Below, piece by piece: positions 59,732 through 64,000 of a stretch of DNA of 64,000 nucleotides (positions are counted from its first letter, which is position 1; each line of letters opens with the position of its first letter). The position numbers and the translations under genes are program-made. The stretch spans positions 62,001 to 126,000 of the forward strand of contig NZ_FNTG01000004.1 of assembly GCF_900104795.1 (NCBI RefSeq), read 5' to 3'. Source of the DNA: Burkholderia sp. WP9 (GTDB lineage Bacteria > Pseudomonadota > Gammaproteobacteria > Burkholderiales > Burkholderiaceae). A model generated the notes under the pieces. It worked only from the letters and a program-made list of their open reading frames with translations. It ran no database searches and was not told the DNA's origin.

Positions 59732-62700
59732 TTAACGCTTATGACGCTTCACGATTTCCCGTTTCAGGCGTTCGATTTCCCCACGTTTGGCAGCTCTTGT
59801 GCCCCATTTTGCGGGCAGTTGCCCGGCGGCGGCCTGCTCCGCCAATTGCCGTGACCGGGCCGCGTGCAACGAGGCCGCAGGTGTTTCGGCTAACTGTGCT
59901 TCCTTCTGCCGCTGTAAATCCTCTTCCCGCGCGACCAGGCGTTCGGCGGCGATCGGTGTGGTGCGTTTGGGGAGTCCGGCCAACGCCAGATAGTGGTCGA
60001 TGGCATCCGACACATTCTCCCAGCCGTCCGGGCAGGAGAATTCGTTGATCAGCGGCAGATTGAGGGCGGCATATATCGGTGTCCAGCGTTCTTCATCGCC
60101 CTGCCGGTGACGCACGGCGAGTTTCGGATTGAACTGATACCAGCCTTGAGCCACGCGCATGAAGAGCGCCCGGTTATACGCGTACTCGCGTTCAATCTCG
60201 TTTCTCGCCAGCACGCCGGACAGATGCTGACGTTTGTTGCGTTCAGGAAGTACCACGTTGGTGGGCAGATGCTGCCAGGCCTCCAGAATGGCGCGGGTGT
60301 CAAATGCGCCGTTGGCCTTGGGCTGCCAGTGGGTGAAGCGCGACTTGAACAGCACCCATAGCGTCTGGAAGAGACAGTATTCGGACTGGTGCCGGTCGAT
60401 GCGTACAAGTCGATCGCCGGTATTCACGTCGACGCTGGCCGGGGCGAGATGTTCGTACAGTGCGGCAAGCGGGCCGCGGGCAAATTTCTCATCGCGGAAA
60501 GCTTCGCGCAAGGCCCAGTGCAGGGCATTGTAGCCATAGTGATCGACGGCCTCGCGGTCGGCGCCGCGCTCCAGCACGGCTTCCACCAGCGGCACGTTGC
60601 CGGCGGCGGCGGCGGCCATCAGCGGCGTCTGGTTCATCGGCAGACGATGCTCGATGCCGTGCTGGTCGCATTGTTTCAGGATGTCCTTGAAATGGCCGGC
60701 GAAGTAAGGGACGTAGGTCTTGCGTCCCAGCGGCATGCGCTGCTGCGGAAAATTTTTCGCCTGGTCGAATCTCGCTTCCTTGAGCAGCCAGTGCGCGAGC
60801 TGGGGTTCATCAAAACAGGTGGCGTAGTCGTAAAGCTGCTGCCTCAGCTTCCCGCCGGGTGCCTGTTCGCGAAATACTTTGACCAGCAGCTCATTGATCT
60901 TCGTTTCGTTGAACACGGGCCAGGGCACCGGTGTCTGTTTCAGGATGGTGCGGCGGATGGCCTCAGCCTGCTCCTGCTTGCCCTGAAGCTCGAGCCTGCG
61001 CGCTTCTTTCTGCCAGTCCTCAACAGTGGATTGTTTCGCCTCCACCCTGACCTGCCCGAGGTCCATATCGAGCAGTCCAAAGAGCGGGTGCCCGGTGTCC
61101 GACTCGATGACGTAGATATTCCTGATCGCACGCGTGAGCGCCACATAGAGGGCATTGACGAAGAATTTGTAGACCTCCAGCGACTTGTCGCTCTTGTCCT
61201 TCGCGCGCCGGTAATCCAGCGTCTCAACAACCAGATCGGCGCTGGTGACCCCTTCGACAAAGTCGCTGAATTCAGCCCGGTGATCGGAGATAAAGCGGTA
61301 GAGAACGATGTTCTCGTATTCGAGGCCCTTGGCTTCATGAATGGAGAACAGCAAGGGCGTGGCGAAGTGCTTTCTTGCTTCCACCTTGTCTTCGTCGCGC
61401 ATCACCAGCACGGCAAACTGGGTGGACTGGCGGATCTTATGGTCAAGCTCGCGCTTTGTGGCGTCCTTGTCTGGCATCAGCGCGACCTGTCCGGTCTCCC
61501 CCCCGACGGCTTGAACGAGAAAGTTGCTTTCGCGATCGATGGAGCCGAAGCGCCGCTGCTTGATTTTCAGCAGCTGGTTGGCGACGCGCGTGGCCTCCAG
61601 CCCATTGCGAAAATTGGCGGTGAGCACGCGCAGTTCCTGCCGCTCGGCCAGCTTCGGGTCTTTCCAGAACAGGCTCTTGACCTGACTCCATGAGAAAAAA
61701 TTGGGATGAACGATCTGGTTGGAATCGCCGCAGAGCAGAAAGTGGCCGGGTTTCTTCAAGGTCTTCAGCACCAGTGCCAACTGCACGGTGGTGATGTCCT
61801 GCACTTCGTCGATGACGACAAAGTCGTAGCGTGGCGCGGCCAGCGCCTGCCATTCCTGGGCGACGAGATTGAGGTCATAGAGATTCGCCTCTGTCAGCCA
61901 GGTGCGATACTTCTCGAAGAGATCGTAGAGCCTGTCGCGTTGGTCGGTCGGAAAGATGGACTGGCGCACGCCGAGCGTGCGGTAATGGTCGCGCGATAGA
62001 ACGCCGCCGGCCCCGGCCGCAATCACGCCGCGAATTTCTTCGAAGACCTGATGGCCGTCGAACTCCCTGAAAGTCTGCCGGATGCGCGCAAACCAGCCTG
62101 CGAAGTCCCGCCAGGTGGCTTCCCAGCCGTGTGGAACGCGGATGGATTCGACGAACTCGCGGTAGGAGAGGAACACGGCTTCCTGCCCGCTGTGCTCGAA
62201 ACCGTTGGCGTAGTACAGATCGCGGGCACTCTGCGCGAGGTAGCTGGAGTGGGTAACGTAAAGCACCTCGCCTTCGGCGTGCTTGAGCTTTTCGAGGGTC
62301 AGCGCCGTCTTGCCGCTGCCGGCGCTGCCGACCACAATCAGGGGCGGCGGCTGGCGATAGACGGCGTCTTGCGTGTCATCGAAAGAAATGGGCCTGTCCA
62401 GCAGATGAATCGCCGTGCGCTCCGGGTGCAGGTAGCGCACGGGCTGCGCATCCTTGATGGCCTCATCCGCATCAATGTCGGGAATTTTGCCTTCATCTAT
62501 CGCCGCGCCGCGCAGAAAGCGCGACTTGTCATACTCGTGATTGGCGATCACTTCCAGCATCAGCGCGCAGACCTCGTCGCCGTGGCGAATCAGGGAGAAC
62601 AGCAACCGGTCGGCGTCATCGAGCTTGGCCCGGTAGAACTTGCCGTGGCTAAGATTGGCAAGCTTCTTGACCTGTGCGGCGCGGAAGTCGTGACGTGCGA

Positions 62701-62773
62701 TGGCATCAGCCACCTTGCGATAGCTGGCCTTGACGCGAGAGGTGTCAAGGCCGGTGTATTCAAGAATCTTCAT
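59732..62773 (-). CDS. RelE-like/SF1A helicase/ankyrin fusion protein
   Basis: A 1013-aa protein. Residues 1-90 resemble a RelE/ParE-type toxin fold (GKFYRAKLDDADRLLFSLIR, CALMLEVIANHEYDKSRFLR). Residues about 130-570 are a complete UvrD/Rep-type SF1A helicase: Walker A VVGSAGSGKTALT, motif II VIDEVQDIT, motif III LLCGDSNQIVHP, motif IV LTANFRNG, motif V FSIHEAKGLEYENIVLYRF, motif VI VALTRAIRN. Then a charged helix and ankyrin repeats near 700-760 (QTPLMAAAAAGNVPLVEAVL, HYGYNALHWALREA). All helicase motifs look functional. The gene is alone on its strand. A nuclease- or RNase-linked defence helicase is plausible but inferred. Confidence 0.85.
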   Translation of the reverse strand: MKILEYTGLDTSRVKASYRKVADAIARHDFRAAQVKKLANLSHGKFYRAKLDDADRLLFSLIRHGDEVCALMLEVIANHEYDKSRFLRGAAIDEGKIPDIDADEAIKDAQPVRYLHPERTAIHLLDRPISFDDTQDAVYRQPPPLIVVGSAGSGKTALTLEKLKHAEGEVLYVTHSSYLAQSARDLYYANGFEHSGQEAVFLSYREFVESIRVPHGWEATWRDFAGWFARIRQTFREFDGHQVFEEIRGVIAAGAGGVLSRDHYRTLGVRQSIFPTDQRDRLYDLFEKYRTWLTEANLYDLNLVAQEWQALAAPRYDFVVIDEVQDITTVQLALVLKTLKKPGHFLLCGDSNQIVHPNFFSWSQVKSLFWKDPKLAERQELRVLTANFRNGLEATRVANQLLKIKQRRFGSIDRESNFLVQAVGGETGQVALMPDKDATKRELDHKIRQSTQFAVLVMRDEDKVEARKHFATPLLFSIHEAKGLEYENIVLYRFISDHRAEFSDFVEGVTSADLVVETLDYRRAKDKSDKSLEVYKFFVNALYVALTRAIRNIYVIESDTGHPLFGLLDMDLGQVRVEAKQSTVEDWQKEARRLELQGKQEQAEAIRRTILKQTPVPWPVFNETKINELLVKVFREQAPGGKLRQQLYDYATCFDEPQLAHWLLKEARFDQAKNFPQQRMPLGRKTYVPYFAGHFKDILKQCDQHGIEHRLPMNQTPLMAAAAAGNVPLVEAVLERGADREAVDHYGYNALHWALREAFRDEKFARGPLAALYEHLAPASVDVNTGDRLVRIDRHQSEYCLFQTLWVLFKSRFTHWQPKANGAFDTRAILEAWQHLPTNVVLPERNKRQHLSGVLARNEIEREYAYNRALFMRVAQGWYQFNPKLAVRHRQGDEERWTPIYAALNLPLINEFSCPDGWENVSDAIDHYLALAGLPKRTTPIAAERLVAREEDLQRQKEAQLAETPAASLHAARSRQLAEQAAAGQLPAKWGTRAAKRGEIERLKREIVKRHKR

Positions 62774-63526
62774 TCATTGTACCGGCTCGGATTACCTGGA
62801 CATGGTTTCGCAACTCAGGTCGCCTTGCGATTGACAGAAGTCGGACGGGTTTCGAGGGGCGGCACTATGCCCAATTGTTCGAGACACCAATAGCGATTGT
62901 AACGATCCCTGAATCCGGTCACAGCGCCGCGGATCGTCTCAAGGTTCTTTCGCGAATCAGGCGCGGCGAACAGGCGCTGGAGATGCGATCGTCAGTTGAT
63001 GGAACTCGGCCCGTGGCCGCGGTAAAGGGATTGCCGAAACGATCGGTTAAGCAGCGCCGGCGCGGAATCAACGGCGGCCGTGCGAGCGTTGCGCAAACCA
63101 GTTGCGTTACCAATTTCAACGGCAACAATCTTGACCGGCATTCTCGGGAGCGTGGTCCTCCCGGAGCAATGAAAGCCGACCAACAGCGCGGCCCCACGCT
63201 TTCGCCCAGCGAGCGGGCCGCGATTTTTCCGCCTCGTTGCCTGCATGGATGTCGATTGATTGCCAGGCGCGAGCGGCGCATCACATAGGCCCGCAATTGT
63301 GCGGCATCGCGGCTGATTGGCACCGTCATACGGGGGCCGGAAGTAGCACGTGCTACCGAAAAAAACCCGCCTCAGTGGGGGCGGGCTTAGTCCATATCAG
63401 GAGGAGACATGGAGGAGACCGTCTCAGCATAAACCCCCGGTAGCATCCGTGCAGCGTCACGCGTCACGTTTTTAATGTTCGTAACGGTGACGTCAAATAG
63501 GATTGTTGATTCGATCTGAAGCCAAT
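62774..63526. other. Region without a convincing gene between helicase and right-edge gene
   Basis: A minus-strand frame (62919-63329; AYVMRRSRLAINRHPCRQRG, ARSLGESVGPRCWSAFIAPG) is open but Arg/Ser/Pro-rich and unlike a known family; I rate it doubtful. 62774-62870 should hold the helicase promoter. 63340-63526 has a strong hairpin and an AT-rich stretch (63465-63526) suited to the promoter of the last gene. Confidence 0.35.
63359..63386 (-). terminator. Hairpin with A/T run, oriented for the minus strand
   Basis: Stem CCCGCC / GGCGGG (63366-63371 and 63380-63385) preceded on the plus strand by seven As, which become a U-run for minus-strand RNA. No minus-strand gene is seen upstream of it in the window. 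Confidence 0.55.
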
Positions 63527-64000
63527 ATGCGTGACGTATCGAATAATCTGACGGACAAACCTGAGACAGGGCAGGGCAAGCGTGGACGGGGACGACCGCG
63601 AAAGCCGGATGCGATGACCGGCGCGCAACGGCAGGCGGCCTACCGGCAGCGGCAGCGCACGACATCAATTAACGTAACAGTAACGAAAAATGAGGCGCTG
63701 ACGGATCAGGCGCAGATCTCAAGCGAATCGCATCAGCGTCAGGTTTCGGTGCTGCGTAACCAGCTCGCGCGCGCCGGGGCTGAGCTGGGTGCCCTGAGAG
63801 CCGCAGCCACGGATGGCGCGGGTGCGCCGGGTTTCGACGTGATGCTCAAACTGCTGGCGATGGCGTGCGCGCGCAAGCCCCTCAAGGCCCAACTCGCCAT
63901 TCGCGAATCGGCCGTGTGGCGTGACGGCGTGGGCCGCGCATCGGGCGTTTCGGATGAGCAGATGAAAAGGATTGTCGCGGCGCTTGCTGGCAATCTGACC
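63527..64000 (+). CDS. Basic AT-hook-like protein, 3' end beyond the window
   Basis: 158 codons to the window edge without a stop. The N-terminus has KRGRGRPRKPDAMTGAQRQA then AYRQRQR, an AT-hook-like GRPRKP core and a basic helix, followed by a coiled-coil-like part (QVSVLRNQLARAGAELGALR) and SGVSDEQMKRIVAALAGN. This layout is seen in plasmid-borne DNA-binding proteins of the Kfr/Stb kind, but no family is certain. AT-rich promoter-like sequence precedes the ATG. Confidence 0.55.
   Translation, partial: MRDVSNNLTDKPETGQGKRGRGRPRKPDAMTGAQRQAAYRQRQRTTSINVTVTKNEALTDQAQISSESHQRQVSVLRNQLARAGAELGALRAAATDGAGAPGFDVMLKLLAMACARKPLKAQLAIRESAVWRDGVGRASGVSDEQMKRIVAALAGNLT

Noticed and set aside
62919..63329. 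136-aa minus-strand frame as a gene
   Set aside because: No recognisable domain, weak start context and shadow-like composition; kept only as a note in the regional entry.
1..64000. CRISPR arrays and rRNA genes
   Set aside because: No regularly spaced repeats of 24-40 bases and no rRNA-like sequence were seen on reading through.

Overview
The window looks like accessory DNA of a beta-proteobacterium of the Burkholderia sensu lato group (Paraburkholderia, Caballeronia or relatives). The evidence is high-GC coding sequence, an LpxO-type lipid A hydroxylase, PHA-granule genes (phaB and a decayed phasin), a pqiAB locus, an aae-like aromatic-acid efflux operon, a BcepMu gp16-type DNA-binding protein and a P-type (VirB/VirD4) conjugation system. 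No rRNA, tRNA or CRISPR array was seen.

Region 1 (1-40.6 kb) is a scarred mosaic of metabolic and envelope genes cut up by mobile DNA. Intact or nearly intact genes are the end of an MFS exporter, an M20 amidohydrolase, a TRIC-type membrane protein, a GDSL esterase, pqiA, phaB, an LpxO-like hydroxylase, a sterol-desaturase-type hydroxylase, a PBP7-like endopeptidase, a four-gene efflux operon with a divergent LysR regulator, a RES/Xre toxin-antitoxin pair, and a PAS-GGDEF-degenerate-EAL protein followed by a LuxR-type regulator. Mobile DNA includes a complete IS256-family element with an 8-bp target duplication (2900-4378) and a complete IS4-family element with a 9-bp duplication that splits an mscS-type channel gene (31401-32912). 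It also includes two IS110-family copies (one truncated, one frameshifted), remnants of IS1182-like, IS630, IS6 and ISKra4-like transposases, a matched pair of about 230-bp ISKra4-derived mini-elements, and a 344-bp element with long terminal inverted repeats inside a serine-recombinase gene. pqiB, the phasin, the recombinase, a YncE-like protein, an addiction-module antidote and the mscS gene are broken.

Region 2 (40.7-59.2 kb) is a compact, collinear conjugation module. It begins with a divergent Xre regulator and gp16-type protein, followed by virB1-B2-B3-B4-B5-orf-B6-orf-orf-B7-B8-B9-B10-orf-B11, small ORFs, a VirD4 coupling protein encoded in two overlapping frames, an LPD7-domain protein, a StbB-like ParA ATPase, a StbC-like membrane protein and a TrbM/KikA-like secreted protein. 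It ends at two strong hairpin terminators. Many start and stop codons overlap (ATGA, GTGA or TGATG), which implies one translationally coupled operon. No relaxase catalytic domain lies in the window.

Region 3 (59.2-64 kb) holds a large minus-strand gene. Its 1013-aa product joins a RelE/ParE-like N-terminal domain to a complete SF1A (UvrD/Rep-type) helicase and an ankyrin-repeat region. This is the best candidate here for an undescribed defence or toxin-type system. The right edge carries the start of a gene for a basic, AT-hook-like protein that runs off the window.
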